64,000 nucleotides of DNA from positions 6,241,001-6,305,000 of the forward strand of contig JAUKUA010000003.1 of NCBI GenBank assembly GCA_030549175.1, given 5' to 3'. The notes under the pieces were generated by a model. It did not search any database and was not told the DNA's origin. It saw only the letters and a program-made list of their open reading frames with translations. The position numbers and the translations under genes are program-made. The stretch comes from Lasiosphaeris hirsuta (taxonomy: Eukaryota > Ascomycota > Sordariomycetes > Sordariales > Lasiosphaeriaceae). How positions within the stretch are numbered: position 1 is the stretch's first letter; every line of letters begins with the position of its first letter. Shown here piece by piece: positions 23,916 through 35,532 of this stretch.

Positions 23916-25109
23916 TCAATTTCGGTATTCCACCACGTAGCGCCGTTCCACAAGCTGAAGCGTTCCGCTATTCTCCTCACCCTCGAACCTCAAACTGACT
24001 CTGCCGGTCGGCGCATCTTTTCCAATCACCTCGGCCTTGTAGAATGTAGTGCTGTCGGGATAGAGAGCCAACACCGTCTTACCCCTATCCAGCTCCCCCA
24101 GTTCGGCACCAGCCTGCGGAATCGGAATCATGCTGCTAGCACTAGTCTTATACTCGACACGCTGATCGGGCGGCAAGTCGGGATCCACGTCCTGGACTTT
24201 GTAGCGCCGCCGGTTTCCCTCCCCCGTCACCTGCTGCACCTTTCCCATGACCCACTCGGTGGTATCGTGGCTGCTTGTCGGCTTTGGTTTGAAGACTACA
24301 TCTTGGCCCTTGAAAAACGAAACTCTGGCCCGCTGGGCTGCCGTGGCAGACCCAGGTCCCGCCGACTCGGGGGGCACGCTGTCAGCTTTTCCCGGAGTGT
24401 CGCGCTCCCCACGGGGTGGGAGGCTGTCGCGGTTTCCCGAGCGGTCACTACCCGCCCCCGCGCTGCCTCCCAGCTTCCGGGTGTGGCTTCCGATGGGTGA
24501 TGGAACCGGCGAGTCGCCGGCTTCGAAGTCGTAGACCGAGCTGGGGTCGCGGTCTCGTTCGCGCTCTTGGTTGCGCTCCCGCTCCCGCTCGCGCTCCCGC
24601 TCTTTCTCCCGCTCGCGCTCCCGCTCTCTCTCTCTCTCTCGATCTCGCTCTTTGTCGCGGTCCTTGTCCCGCACACTGGCGCCGCGGACAGAAGATGAGC
24701 GGGCAGAGCTTGATAACATGCCGCTCGGTCGCTCGCGCCCCGATAAACCCGAGGCACCGGCTGTCTGGGCCTCATTCTCCTCCCTGGCTTTCACCAAGGC
24801 CCTCAGAACAGTGGCATGCTCAATCAGAGCGTCGATCTGCTGTTTCGATATGTCGGCTCCCTTAACGCCGGCCCGAAGCATGCTGTCGAGCTTCTGCTCC
24901 TCAGTCATCATGTCGTCAATTGTGTCCTTATTCTTCGTCATGTAGCTGTCTTGCCCGCCGACAGCACGTATTGATTCATTGCTCGCATTGACGCCATCAA
25001 CCATTGTCCGGATGTCATCCTTGATCTGGCTCCAAAGGTGGGCCTCCTCTCCCTGGGTACTGCCGCTGTTACGGTTGGGGCCGCGCGAGTTGCGATTGCG
25101 CGACGACAT
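23916..25109 (-). CDS. SGF29: SAGA-associated factor 29 (tandem Tudor reader)
   Basis: Chromatin reader of the SAGA acetyltransferase complex, binding H3K4me2/3 through a C-terminal tandem Tudor (SGF29 C) domain. Single exon, 397 aa. Residues 1-30 are Asn/Arg/Ser-rich. Residues about 25-120 form a helical region (EEAHLWSQIKDDIRTMVDGV). Residues about 145-185 are an almost pure Arg-Glu/Lys-Glu repeat likely to form a single charged helix. From about 265 the SGF29 C domain runs: GQDVVFKPK, EWVMGKVQQVTGEGNRRRYK, VQDVDPDLPPDQRVEYK, and TVLALYPDSTTFYKAEVIG, ending in YVVEYRN. The first Tudor entry (VVFKP) and the aromatic-bearing ALYPDSTTFY strand are the methyl-lysine-binding landmarks of the family. 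Confidence 0.93.
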   Translation of the reverse strand: MSSRNRNSRGPNRNSGSTQGEEAHLWSQIKDDIRTMVDGVNASNESIRAVGGQDSYMTKNKDTIDDMMTEEQKLDSMLRAGVKGADISKQQIDALIEHATVLRALVKAREENEAQTAGASGLSGRERPSGMLSSSARSSSVRGASVRDKDRDKERDREREREREREREKERERERERERNQERERDRDPSSVYDFEAGDSPVPSPIGSHTRKLGGSAGAGSDRSGNRDSLPPRGERDTPGKADSVPPESAGPGSATAAQRARVSFFKGQDVVFKPKPTSSHDTTEWVMGKVQQVTGEGNRRRYKVQDVDPDLPPDQRVEYKTSASSMIPIPQAGAELGELDRGKTVLALYPDSTTFYKAEVIGKDAPTGRVSLRFEGEENSGTLQLVERRYVVEYRN

Positions 25110-26053
25110 GGCCAGCTATCATATGTTTCCGCCTTTTTCCTTTTCTACGTATTGGGATCAAGTGTGCTTAGGCAGTCGCCCGTGTGATGGGCGTAGATTG
25201 GAGCTGGTGATAAACGAGCATCAGACTGTCGCGTTGTAGCAGTCTGTTGAAATTGCGTTAGCAGACATTTCCAATCAGCCCAATGCTGCGACAGCGCGCT
25301 GCCCCAAGCAGGGCAGGGCAGATGCGGATGCAAATGGATGGGTCGCGTGTTAACTTGCCAGAGGTTAAAATGTTGTAGTGTGAAGCGCACGTCGAGCATT
25401 GGCGAGCTGGCGGCACGACGAGAATGATATTTCTACCATCGATGGCGCATTTCGAAATTTCCGACGAGTCGCAGAGTTGGTACTCGGGTAGGTGTCTCTG
25501 AGCCTCGGTGTCTCTTGCTGCCGACTAAACCATATTTTGAAGGAGCAAACTTCGGAACGCCCAGCAAGTCAAGACAGCCTCGTGCGTGCAGAAGCACAAG
25601 TCGCGGTCCATGACCGGCAGAATCGGGCGGTCAACTGCCACCCCCGCCTCACAGCTGCAGTTGCAGCAAGTTGGAGCCCCCACTGTGTACATGCTCCGTG
25701 CGAGCACTAACTGTCTTTACCACAGCTTTGTGTGTCGACATCACAGTGCGCGCCCAACCCAAGAGAGGATCCGCGACCGACCTGCCCAACTAGGGGCTGC
25801 CCGCCTCCGCCCTTGTCCCATGTCCCTCCAGCCTCAGGTTCCCAACCGCGAAAGCTCTCCATGTGACGCAAAAGAAGGGGGGGGTCCACCACCCCGCGAC
25901 AGCTTCAAGTACAATTCCACGTCCCTCGATTTGAGGTCCAGGCCAGGAACGGCAAACCCCCAGACCCATAGATTCCGCAATTTCTCCTCCCCCCTTCCCC
26001 CCCCAACAATTCCTACCACAGAGGCGGCCAAAGAAAAAGACCCAAGTCCGACA
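25110..26053. promoter_or_regulatory. Divergent promoter, SGF29 and phosphomannose isomerase
   Basis: A 944-bp region between diverging start codons. The right half is C-rich leader sequence running straight into the isomerase ATG. An open frame continuous with the isomerase start exists upstream but has no family match, so I read it as leader. Confidence 0.5.
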
Positions 26054-27470
26054 ATGCAAGTTCCTCTAATCCGTCTCCAGTGCGGGGTCAATTCCTACGA
26101 CTGGGGCAAGAAGGGGCCGTCGTCCGCGGCCGCCCGGTTCGCTGCCGCGACGCCGTCCTCCGATCTTGCTATCCAAGATGATCGACCCTACGCTGAGGCA
26201 AGAGATGAATTCATGTCGCCAAGCCCATGGCAACAACCGCTGACGAGGTGTGCTGCAGCTGTGGATGGGCACCCACCCCTCCAACCCGTCCAAAGACCTA
26301 ACCACAGGCCGCACCCTCCTCGATCTCGTTCAAGACAACCAAGCCCTCCTCGCCCACTCGGTCGCTGCCCGCTATGGAAAGAAGCTGCCTTTCCTGTTCA
26401 AGGTCCTCTCCGTCGCCAAAGCTCTCTCGATCCAAGCGCACCCCAACAAGAAGCTGGCCGAGCAGCTACACGCCAAAGATCCCAAGAACTACCCCGATGA
26501 CAACCACAAGCCCGAAATGGCTATTGCCATTACCCCATTCGAGGGTCTCTGCGGATTCCGTCCACTCGACGAGATTTCCCACTTTCTCGACACTGTCCCG
26601 GCCCTGCGCCAGTTGGTTGGCGAGGACAATGCCAAGGAGTTCGCCGAGACTGTCAAGAACGCCCAAGGCGATGATTCGGAGGCGGCAATCTCCAAAAATA
26701 AAAAGACGCTGCGGGACATCTTTGGCGCACTCATGTCTTCCTCGGAAGCAGACATGACCGCGGCCACAAAGACACTTGTTGAGTCTGCCACCGCCGATGG
26801 GGCAGACTTTGCCGGTCGCGGCGTCAGCGCCACCTCTGGGTCCGTCTTGGCCGAGCTGGTGACCCGTCTCCACGGGCAATTCGGCCCCGACTACGGTCTC
26901 TTCGTCCTCTTTTTCCTCAACTACGTCACTCTAGAGCCTGGCGAGGCGCTCTTCCTCCGCGCCGACGACATCCACGCCTACGTCAGCGGTGATATTGTCG
27001 AATGCATGGCAAGCAGTGACAACGTAGTGCGGGCCGGCTTGACCCCGAAATTCAAGGACGTAGACACCCTCGTCAACATGCTCACATACAACTATGCTCC
27101 CATTGACGAGCAGAAAATGGAACCAGCCGATTATCCCTACGTCACCTTCAACCGAACCGCATATAGCTCGGGGTCCTCCGCCGTACTGTACGACCCCCCA
27201 ATTGACGAGTTCGGTGTCATCAAGACGTCGCTCTACGGTGACGGGTCGAAGGCCACGTTCGACCCACTTGATGGGCCCAGCATCATCATTTGCACGGGTG
27301 GCAAGGGCAAGATCTCGGTTGGCCCGACGGTCCAGGAAGTCCGGGAAGGATATGTCTTCTTTGTTGGCGCGACAGCTGAGTGCGTCCTCGAGTCTGAAGG
27401 CGGGCCCGATGACGAGTTCATCACCTTCAAGGCCTTTTGCGAGGTTGAGGACCACAGCAACGGCGCGTGA
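26054..27470 (+). CDS. PMI40: Mannose-6-phosphate isomerase (type I, zinc)
   Basis: Interconverts fructose-6-phosphate and mannose-6-phosphate, feeding GDP-mannose for cell-wall mannan, N-glycans and GPI anchors; cytosolic zinc enzyme. Exons 26054-26197 and 26259-27470; 451 aa. The intron 26198-26258 begins GC (GAG|GCAAGA) and ends TGCTGCAG with branch CGCTGACG, so it is a GC-AG intron. It is required because the junction gives [14 protein letters not shown], a conserved stretch of the family, and reading through changes frame. Zinc ligands by family position: QAHPNKKLA (Gln and His, about 107 and 109), NHKPEMAIA (Glu, about 134) and [14 protein letters not shown] (His). [13 protein letters not shown] follows. 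A 60-residue insert between about 190 and 240 is usual for fungal PMIs. Confidence 0.95.
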
Positions 27471-29237
27471 TGCGATAGAGTTGAGCGCAGTCTCGGGTGA
27501 CAAAATAGACGGGCAATTTGCAGGCGCGATTCGATAGTTCAGACAGCCCGTTTCCCCTCTGTTTGGGGTCGCAGCTACAACCCAAACGTGTCTACCGGGT
27601 TTCCTGCACTAGCGAGTCCGTCAAATGGGGAAGCACAACTAGACTCTTCCCAGTCATTGAAATGTATGCATCTCGCTTGGCTTGAATACCATCAGTGCCG
27701 CAGGGACATGTCCGTTACTAGAATAGAACATGCGGTTGGGGGTTGGGGGGGGGACAAACGTCAGGCGTTGTCGAGATCTACTGCGTAGACGTCGGGCGGG
27801 ATTTGTTATCGGTAATTGCTTTGAGTCTCGGCTACTTCCATCCCCTTTAACCTACCTCGGTACCTGACCACTGAGACTCCTAAGATGCAATCCGGGCGAT
27901 GTCGTCGATAGTCGGAGCTCCGTAAGCTGGCAGTCGACGCAGCTCGCCCTGTTCTCCTTCCCACGTTCCTGACTCGGAGGCAGCTACCTGGACCGCTGGG
28001 GCTGCATAATTCTGCAAACTCAGCTATATGTTGATCTTAACAACGGTCCCGCTGGGCGATCCCACCCGCGGCACCTCCCTTTACCCGCCGTTCCGGATCA
28101 AGACGCACCCTTCCCGATTTACCCAGGGGGGGGGTGGGGGGGGGATCGCGGGAAGAAACAGAAAAGGGGGTTCCTGTCGACATCCCTCTCTTCCTTTTCG
28201 CAGTACCAAGGGCGGAACTACCCCATCGGTTTTGACGGCTCGGGCTTGGCAGATCCAGCTCTCGAAATAGCAGTGGTCGAGCAATATGCGAGAGCGAGCC
28301 GTGGGGACCGACTGCTGGCTGGATAAGAGGTCGGGAATGCGGCTTCGTCCCGGATCTCGCATCAAATGGGGCCTAGCCCCATCTTCCTTCCTCCCTTGCT
28401 CGCCCGCTAGGACTGACGAGGCGCTGATAAAGGCTGCTCGGAGGCTGCTTGGCTGGACGGGAAGTCCAGAGCCAGGGGGGTAGTGATCGCGGTTGGTGGG
28501 TAAAAAAGATGGGATGGAAAAGAAGGACGAGAGAAAAAAAACATCCGATGCGGTGTGACGATGGGTTTGCATCTGTGCGATGTCCTGGGAGATCTGGGCG
28601 CCCTAGGAGTGGGTGTGGTGGATGTGGCGGGTGTGGTGCGGTTCGTTCAAGGGAAGTGTCCTCCCCTTTCTGATATTAATGAGGACTCGGTTGATAGGGG
28701 TGTGTCGAGGCATTCTTGGGCCCAGCAAAAACCTATCAGCAGGCGTTGGATCGGGAGTTGATGGAATTGAAGACACGCAGTCGGGTATCATCATCTGCAC
28801 GAGGGGTATTGTTTTCGCTCTGGGAATGACTAGACATCAGATGGGACATGCTTATCTGCCAAGCAAGAGCTAGGGCGGAGGAGACCGGTCCATCAACTCA
28901 CTCTATCCTCCTTGGGTTTCTTGGTGGTCTTATGAGGATACGCCACCTATATTCGCCCTGATCCGTCAACATGTCAGCCCAGCCAAACAGGGGGCCTGTA
29001 CACACCGGGCATTAATATGGGGCAGATTGGAAAACCTGGGACCTGGTTATTGAAGCCGGTCCGACAGCTTGGCCCAGTGGTGTTGCCGGGGCACCGGGTG
29101 AAATGAGATATTGTCATGATTCATTCAGATGCTGGATGTTTTAAATAATCTGGCCGAACCCGCTCCTCGGGTCCCTCTCGCTTTCTCCCACACGAGTCTT
29201 TTCAGCTTCCCTCATCATCTTCTCAAACACCAAAGAT
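27471..29237. other. Intergenic, G-tracts, no gene seen
   Basis: About 1.8 kb. Contains G-rich homopolymers near 27735-27752 and a G9-T-G9 tract at 28126-28144. No domain is recognised in the frames. It includes the promoter of the CBM1 gene. Confidence 0.5.
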
Positions 29238-29810
29238 ATGGTCAACCCGGTACTTCTCGTATCCCTCCTGGCGGGAACGGTTTCTGCGCAGTGGAGAGGG
29301 CGGCCTACCACCACGCAAAGACCACCAGCTAGTAGTACTGCGGTGGGACCGCCAAGTGGGACTCAGGCGTTATATGGACAATGTGGGCATCTATCCTCGG
29401 GCCCCCGAAAATGCTCGCGGCATATTGCTAACACAATTCAGGTGGCGGTCAGCAATGGGCAGGTCCAACCAATTGCCCAAATGGGGCATACTGTCGGCAG
29501 GAAGCCACCAAGTACGTACAAACTGCCTATACCCGCTTTCGTGGGATGGATAATTGCTAACCGCACACACAGTGTCTGGTACGCGCAGTGCGTGGCCATC
29601 GCCGGAGCCACGCCGGTCAACTCGGGCGGCGGAGCCGTTGAGACGCGAGTTCTCACCACCATCTTCAGCGTCGGCGGGCCGTCGCCGACCCTCGTGTCGA
29701 CCTTTATCACATACGTCACGCCGAGATCGAGTAGGCCGGCAACCACAGCAACTGTCGTGACAGTCACCCTGACGCCGGATGAGCCTTGCGAAGATGAGTA
29801 CTACTGCTGA
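29238..29810 (+). CDS. Small secreted protein with a cellulose-binding CBM1 module
   Basis: Three exons: 29238-29382, 29442-29511 and 29573-29810, with introns 29383-29441 (GTGGGC, branch GCTAAC, CAG) and 29512-29572 (GTACGT, branch GCTAAC, CAG); 150 aa. A continuous frame reads through both introns but destroys the domain. Splicing restores YGQCGGQQWAGPTNC and a spaced YC...YAQC, a textbook fungal CBM1 with four cysteines (49, 60, 66 and 78) and aromatics W54, W74 and Y75. Residues 1-17 are a signal peptide ending VSA. A Thr/Pro/Ser linker (18-42) precedes the CBM. There is no catalytic domain after it: about 70 residues rich in Thr/Val end in EPCEDEYYC with two more cysteines. It probably binds cellulose or chitin outside the cell; a role as effector or wall protein is inference. 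Confidence 0.9.
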   Translation: MVNPVLLVSLLAGTVSAQWRGRPTTTQRPPASSTAVGPPSGTQALYGQCGHLSSGPRKCSRHIANTIQVAVSNGQVQPIAQMGHTVGRKPPSTYKLPIPAFVGWIIANRTHSVWYAQCVAIAGATPVNSGGGAVETRVLTTIFSVGGPSPTLVSTFITYVTPRSSRPATTATVVTVTLTPDEPCEDEYYC

Positions 29811-32800
29811 GAGGGACAAGCCAAGAGAAACTGGGATATAGAGGAGTGATGGGATCATGCGGGTTAGCAAGGGGCGGTAATGTTTATTCAGACGTTGCTC
29901 GGGGCGATTTGAGCGTCAGGGGTAATTACAAACAGACCATGTCATACTGCACATACAATGCTGCAACATTGACGGTTCAAATATGAAATCGAAGCATCTC
30001 GATGGCACAAATACATCCGACCCTTGGGGTACGCGTTGCGAGTCCTTGAGAACCCGGGTGCGACATCCTGGACTTTACGATTTGCAATGGTCTCGGCCAA
30101 GAAGGGCTCAAAGATCCTGTTAGAGATCTTTCCGAAGCTCGTCGCAACGTCTCTCGACGGCTGGCTGGGGGTCAAAGGGCCACCAATTCTGGCTTTCGTA
30201 GTGTCTGACCAATATCCCGTAGTTCCAGCCGCTCAGAGGCGTGTTACCCGGTTTCAGCTTTCACAGCGGAGTCACGGTTTTTAGCTCAACGGGTTTCGTT
30301 GGGGCTGAAGGATCTGAGCTTTGATGAAAGCTCAGAATGAACCATTGACGACACCCTGATGGACCTACATCAAGAAACGAACATCATTAAAATTGGTACC
30401 CAGGAGCTATACACTATTAAGGAGACAGCTAGCTCACCTCCCATCGAAGGCAAGAGGTGGTGGTACTTGAACAAATGGACGAGGAGTAAGAAAAAGATAA
30501 GGTAATAATGAGTGCCTAAGAATATATAGAAGAATCCATAGTAGAGTCGTGGTGTGTAGTCTAGAACGATAGCAGAGCCTCGCTTTGTTCGTGAGAAGTC
30601 GCATGAATGTATTAAATTATCTATGATGGGAGGACCTCTCTCCTCTTACAAAGGTCTCCCGTGGAGACAAGTTATCGATCTAACAGGAAATCGGAAGAAA
30701 AAAAAGACTCGAAAGCAAAGCGGGGACAAAACAGTCTAGCCCAAGTCATCACCGAGACCGCAACGGGTCTGGGGCATATGTCGTGGTCTGTGTTCATGCT
30801 GACTAGGGCCGAATTGACGGAGATATGTGTGTTGGAAGTGGTCACGAGTGCCTAAACTACCCTATTGCCCCATCCCGTCCATGCTGGGCATTTCTCCAAG
30901 TCCACTCACCGGGAACTTGGCCCAACCAAAACTTCATCCCCCCATCCAAGCCTTCGAGCGACATCAACGAAATCCGGGCCGCTGAATCATCCATCCTCGA
31001 GTCCTTTGGTCGAGGCAACCGGATCCGGCTGGAGACCAAACGCCGCCACTTCGCGTTCCTTCAAGTTCATCACGAAGCTCACTGCCGTCTCAAGCATTGT
31101 CTCGACGACTACCTCGCCACGGGAGTCACAGGCGAAAGCATGATATGGTGGGCGATCGCTGCATGGACAGGAAGAACAATGTCAACCACATCACTTGGCT
31201 TTGCGCCGGTCGGAAGTGACGGCGCCTCCGGTACGATGGTCTTGGCGAGAAACTGGCCGTATTCGAGCGAGCTACGGGAAGGACGAACCCATTTATCGTA
31301 AAGGTAAATGTGAATCATCTCAAGTAGTGGATGCTCCGCGAGGAATGAGTTCTTGGCCATCAGAACGTAGACCGCGACCGACTTGTTGCAGCAATGATCA
31401 GCTTGTTCCAGGGTCATATCAACGGTGAGTTGATCGAGGTCCCGAATGTTGGGCTCGTAGAAGTAATGATGTAATACGGCATTTCGATGTGCCATTTGTC
31501 GGTGGTGCACCTCCCATCGTCGGCGGAGCTCGTGCAGGATGGGGTGCCGGGGCAAGGCCACAGGCAAGGGGCCACGACGATTGCCTCGGTGCTCATGGTG
31601 AACGGGGGTTGGTGAGTTGTTGGTAATGGAAAACAAGTTAAAACTCGTCAAAGCACACAGGAAACAGTCGTCCAAGAGTCAATAATCTTGGCCAGTCAGA
31701 CCTTGGTAAGACACCCATAAAACTGTGGTTGGAAGAGTGGTCAATTCGGATAGGTCCCACTGGAGATGTTCTGCAAATATATGTTTTCGCTCTTGTCCCT
31801 GCCACAACTGAAGCTTCAATCCTAACTAAGGAGTGTTTCCCAACACAGTGAAGATTCTGCTTTGCTTATTTTGCGCTCGGTATCCGAAGTTTTTCGCACC
31901 GTGGTGAGCAAAGTTAATTTCGCAATGTTCTACCCTCAACATAAGGGGACTGCAAAGGTTTTTGGATTGTGGCGTCGAGGTGCCGTGATATAGGGCCCGA
32001 CGCCGTGTAAGTCGCTCGGTAGATTTGCAATCGGAGTTGCCAGTCACTTGCCGCATCGAAGCCAGCCGCTACCATCACCTACGACAGCCCAGATCGACCG
32101 ACCCTGGTTTCATCTTGCTTGTGAGCGTGAACCCAGGGATATTGAAGCCCCGACAAGGCTTCTGCGGCATCAAAACCCATATTTCTGGTATTTTGAAAGG
32201 TATATTCAGTCTGACATTGACCGGTATGGGAATGGGAACTTGATATACCGTGACAAGACTACTTGTCGAAACCGCGATTGACTACCCATGCCACTTTGTT
32301 GAAGAGACCGTTGGCATCAAGCCGCCAGGTCTCCAACGCAGTATTTTGAGCTGGTCATGACCAATGGCACGTTGCACCAAGCGTCGGGAGAGTTGTTCTT
32401 GCTTACCGCGGCGAGGACATCTCGGTTTGACCAAAGCTCTGTTCGCCCTCCGTTGTTTCTTCCATGGATCCAAGTTGTGAGGTTTGGTCAGCATATCAAC
32501 ACCGACATCGCTCTCTCTGGTGGTAAGTCAAGGCCATTCAAGCGCCACACGTTGCACTTAACATCGGAGATCAGACATTCCCCAGCCCAGGCTGCTAGAT
32601 GTACAACTCGAAGATAAAGGTTTGGTGCGGTGGGACCTTACAGCAAAACTGGGGCAATGCAAGCTTGGTGAGTGTCGCATAGCGGGCATGTGGGTATAAG
32701 AGTGGGATGGCCGCACAGCTAATCGGATTTCCTGTTGTTAAACAGTGCGACGGTTACGAGTCCGGGTGCCAAATGGTAGTAATAGGGGGCCGCTCTCCGA

Positions 32801-33885
32801 CAGGAGCGCGACCGGAGCAGTCCCTTATGTCAAGCCATTCATCCCGAGCGTACGATTCGCCGCCGTACTTGTGTGGTTATCCACGTACTCATTAGCTACA
32901 TAGGTAATGCGATTTCCTTTTGCTAAAAGAGTGCGACAATAAACTTTGCCTAGGGTAGCGAAGAGGTGAAAGTGGGAGGAGATGACGGACGGCCACGCCA
33001 CGCGCATTCGACGCCACCACCCTCCTGCTCCGTAAGGGACTATTGGTGTACAACCCTGAACGGGCGACCGAGATGGTCCTCCGGAAGCATGCCCGGTCGT
33101 GCCGCGGGGCGCCAGGAGGGTCGCTCATGTGCATGTGCTCTCAATGACTCGTGCTGAACACGCTTAAACTTGACGAGCAGCGTGTCATGCTGGAGTAGAA
33201 AAACACGCAGTTCGCGAATTGGGCAGGGGATGGATTTGGCATCGAGCACACCACTTGTCCGTTCCAGCATGTCAATAATCTGGGTGGTTCGTTTCATTGC
33301 GCCACGGTTGACTGGCGAGGGAATCAGCTGGAGCTCGAGGTACTGGCAACTGGTTGCCATCAAAAGTATTTGGGATCCCCTCCTGCATAAGTTGATCGCC
33401 TGGAACAAAGTGTTCAAGTTGTTGCGCATCGTAAATCCCGATTCCTCTGCGGTGAAACCCAATCGACAAAGGCGCGATATACACGTCTCGAATGGGGCAT
33501 TGGACAGACCTTGCAGTGATGGCCATCAGCCTTCTCTTCAACAAGTCAGTGATGCCGGGTGAGTTCGAAGAGCGCTGCCACGCGGTTTCTCAAGTTGCGG
33601 GAGGTAGCTGGTTGCGTTCTGGACGCTGCGAGCATCGTGTTTGGATGATGTTCTGTCAGCGGACTAGAGCCATCGCCGTGACCGTGACGCAATCGCTGCA
33701 GTCGGGACGGGTGCAATGGTTTTCGTGCTTGAGGGTTGCACAACTTCAAGTTCCGGATCGACGTGTTGGCGGCGAGGAGTCTGCGTGCCATGCTGGGAAC
33801 GGAAGCATATTTTGCTGGTGGCTGGTTGTGGCCATACTTCGGTACGTGTGAAGCAGCACCATCTTGGCGAGCTTTTCCAAGCTAG
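29811..33885. other. Gene-poor stretch with unassigned, probably decayed coding fragments
   Basis: Four kilobases with no gene I can name. Frames that look somewhat protein-like occur at 32048-32281 (+; contains NPYFWYFERYIQSDIDRYGN), 33162-33462 (-) and 31109-31675 (-, separate entry). All are short and none has a full domain. It marks the start of the relic zone that continues to 39.7 kb. Confidence 0.5.
31109..31675 (-). pseudogene. Unrecognised open frame, possible gene fragment
   Basis: A 188-codon frame containing HYFYEPNIRDLDQLTVDMTL and AVYVLMAKNSFLAEHPLLEM, with a balanced, protein-like composition. After its stop the neighbouring frame continues in a protein-like way (GEVVVETMLETAVSFVMNLK, around 31030-31130), which suggests a frameshift. 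I do not recognise the family. It could be a chance frame. Confidence 0.3.
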
Positions 33886-33939
33886 ATGAGCCAATTCAAT
33901 CACATTGAAGGGAGATCACGTGACTCTGACGTGTCTCCA

Positions 33940-34160
33940 TTCTGCGAGAGCATTGGCGTCGACCTCATCGCTCAAGCTGCACCAAACGCAGAAGGGGACC
34001 GAGGAAGAGTAACCACAGGGCGCACCTTCCATGTAAAACTTAACATCCCACCGGGCGAGACGGCATTAAGCCGCTGCGACATTGAGCTTGTATTTGATGG
34101 ACCACCGGAACTGATCAATCCAGAGTATGCCTTCGTGACTGGGTTACTCAACACTGAGGG
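33940..34160 (+). pseudogene. Fragment of a YWTD-type tail, duplicate of the one near 38.8 kb
   Basis: The translated stretch GRTFHVKLNIPPGETALSRC then DIELVFDGPPELINPEYA parallels GRIYRANLEISAG...TALSRYDIELKF at 38775-38870. At DNA level both share CTGAGCCGCTACGACATTGAG-like sequence with few changes. In related proteins this part is a YWTD/NHL-like repeat attached to a 3-hydroxyacyl-CoA dehydrogenase. The YWTD core itself is lost here. It sits inside a longer open frame (33886-34308) whose flanks I cannot assign. Confidence 0.55.
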
Positions 34161-34580
34161 CCAATGGCACGCGACAAGTTTCCCAAAATTGGCACTGCAC
34201 GAGGCAAGTCACCTTCTCCATGGCCTGGCTGGTAGTCAGGCACAAAGTGAAAAAGACAATTTGGTATCAAAAATTCCGACCGGAACGGCCCCGAAGGACA
34301 ATTCATAACGGCGAGCACCACGGTGTGCAATGCAGGTTCCCCGTTATACTGCGCGGTTTTCATGATCTCCGCGCAGTCGATCAAGGTAAGTATGGAGAAA
34401 AAAAGAAGAGAAAGGGAGGAGATGCAGGGCCCAGCCGAGAATATATAGGCGGTTTTGAGCGATCCGTGCGCAACAGCAAATCCTGACCCACCGATGCCCC
34501 AATTCCCAGCCCCAATTCCTTCCAGCCATAATTTGGCGCTAAAGAAACCCGGCAGTTTCGCGCAACTCCAAATCATTGCC

Positions 34581-35532
34581 TCAGGCCGACTTGGCAAGCC
34601 ACTCGGTTCTCCTCTTCGCCATGACAAACAAGTTCAACGGCTGGACAAGCTGGAACTCGGGGTCGTACTCAATCGCCTCCAACCCCTCGCGCACAAACTT
34701 GTACCGGTACACGAGCTCTGACAGCGAGTTCTTGACCTTGAGCAGCGCAAAGTTGAACCCGATGCACCGCGGCCCCGTGGCAAAGCGCATGTAGCTGGCG
34801 CGATAGCAGTTCTTGATGTTGTCCGACAGGCTGTGCGCGAACTTGGGTGTCCATTCCGTGTCGGGGCCGACCCCGTAGTCGACGAGTTCTTGGAGGATCT
34901 TGTCCTGCGTCTCGGGGTACGTGACGATGCAGTAGATGAGCCATGACATCGGAGCTGACGCGGTGGTGTAGCCGGCGCCGACAATGATGAGCATGTTGAC
35001 CAGCTGCAGGCCCTGGGGGAAGTGCTCGCTCGCCCTTCTCGTCCACGGCATTGATGAGGTAGTCGGCGACGCACGAGGCCTTGACGGCAGCTTCGTTGAT
35101 GGGCAAGTCGCGAATGCCTGCGCACACACGACTGTATCAGGGGCGTGTAGTGCTTTGCCGCCTTGGGGCCCATGGATGCTGGAAGGAACTTGTGCGCCAA
35201 GCGGAAGTTCTCCGTCTCGGTGTCGCCAATCAAGATGGCTGTGTTTTCCTTGACGCCCCAGAGAGGATGGTTCTCGTTGAATTTCTTGGTGAAGTATGCA
35301 GACTCGGAATGACAGGCAAGTGCCGCCTCAGGGCCGTCGGTTAGGTACGTCGTCTTGCCATGTTGGTCGTCTTGATGACATGGCTGTACCTGCGAAAGAG
35401 GCGGTAGTGGTTGCCCAGACGGTCCGGAAAGATCTCGTAGTAGCTGCCAACCAACGGCAGGCCGCCAGGGCCTTGAGGGGTTGGACGGGTTGGCCATGTG
35501 AAGACATGATGTGAGAAAGGTATGTTTGGCAA
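34581..35532 (-). pseudogene. Broken cytochrome P450
   Basis: Remnant of a microsomal-type P450. In order on the minus strand: proline-rich N-terminal hinge GPGGLPLVGSYYEIFPDRLG; then, after a one-base loss near 35350, TYLTDGPEAALACHSESAYF and FRLAHKFLPASMGPKAAKHY; then a gap and frame change to RDLPINEAAVKASCVADYLI; then another frame change into the I-helix (VNMLIIVGAGYTTASAPMSW). The K-helix ExxR and PERF regions are missing, because sequence jumps from WTPKFAHSL to MRFATGPRCIGFNFALLKVK. The heme motif lacks one residue between Arg and Cys compared with FxxGxRxCxG. So there are at least two internal deletions and two or three frameshifts. It cannot make an active enzyme. Confidence 0.9.

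Noticed and set aside
25586..26500. A 304-codon plus-strand frame running into the isomerase start
   Set aside because: Upstream of 26054 it shows no family content, and past 26197 it leaves the isomerase frame. It is leader plus exon 1 plus the intron read through.
29238..29810. Unspliced 190-codon reading of the CBM1 gene
   Set aside because: It destroys the CBM1 motif. Two introns with good donor, branch and acceptor sites restore four correctly spaced cysteines.
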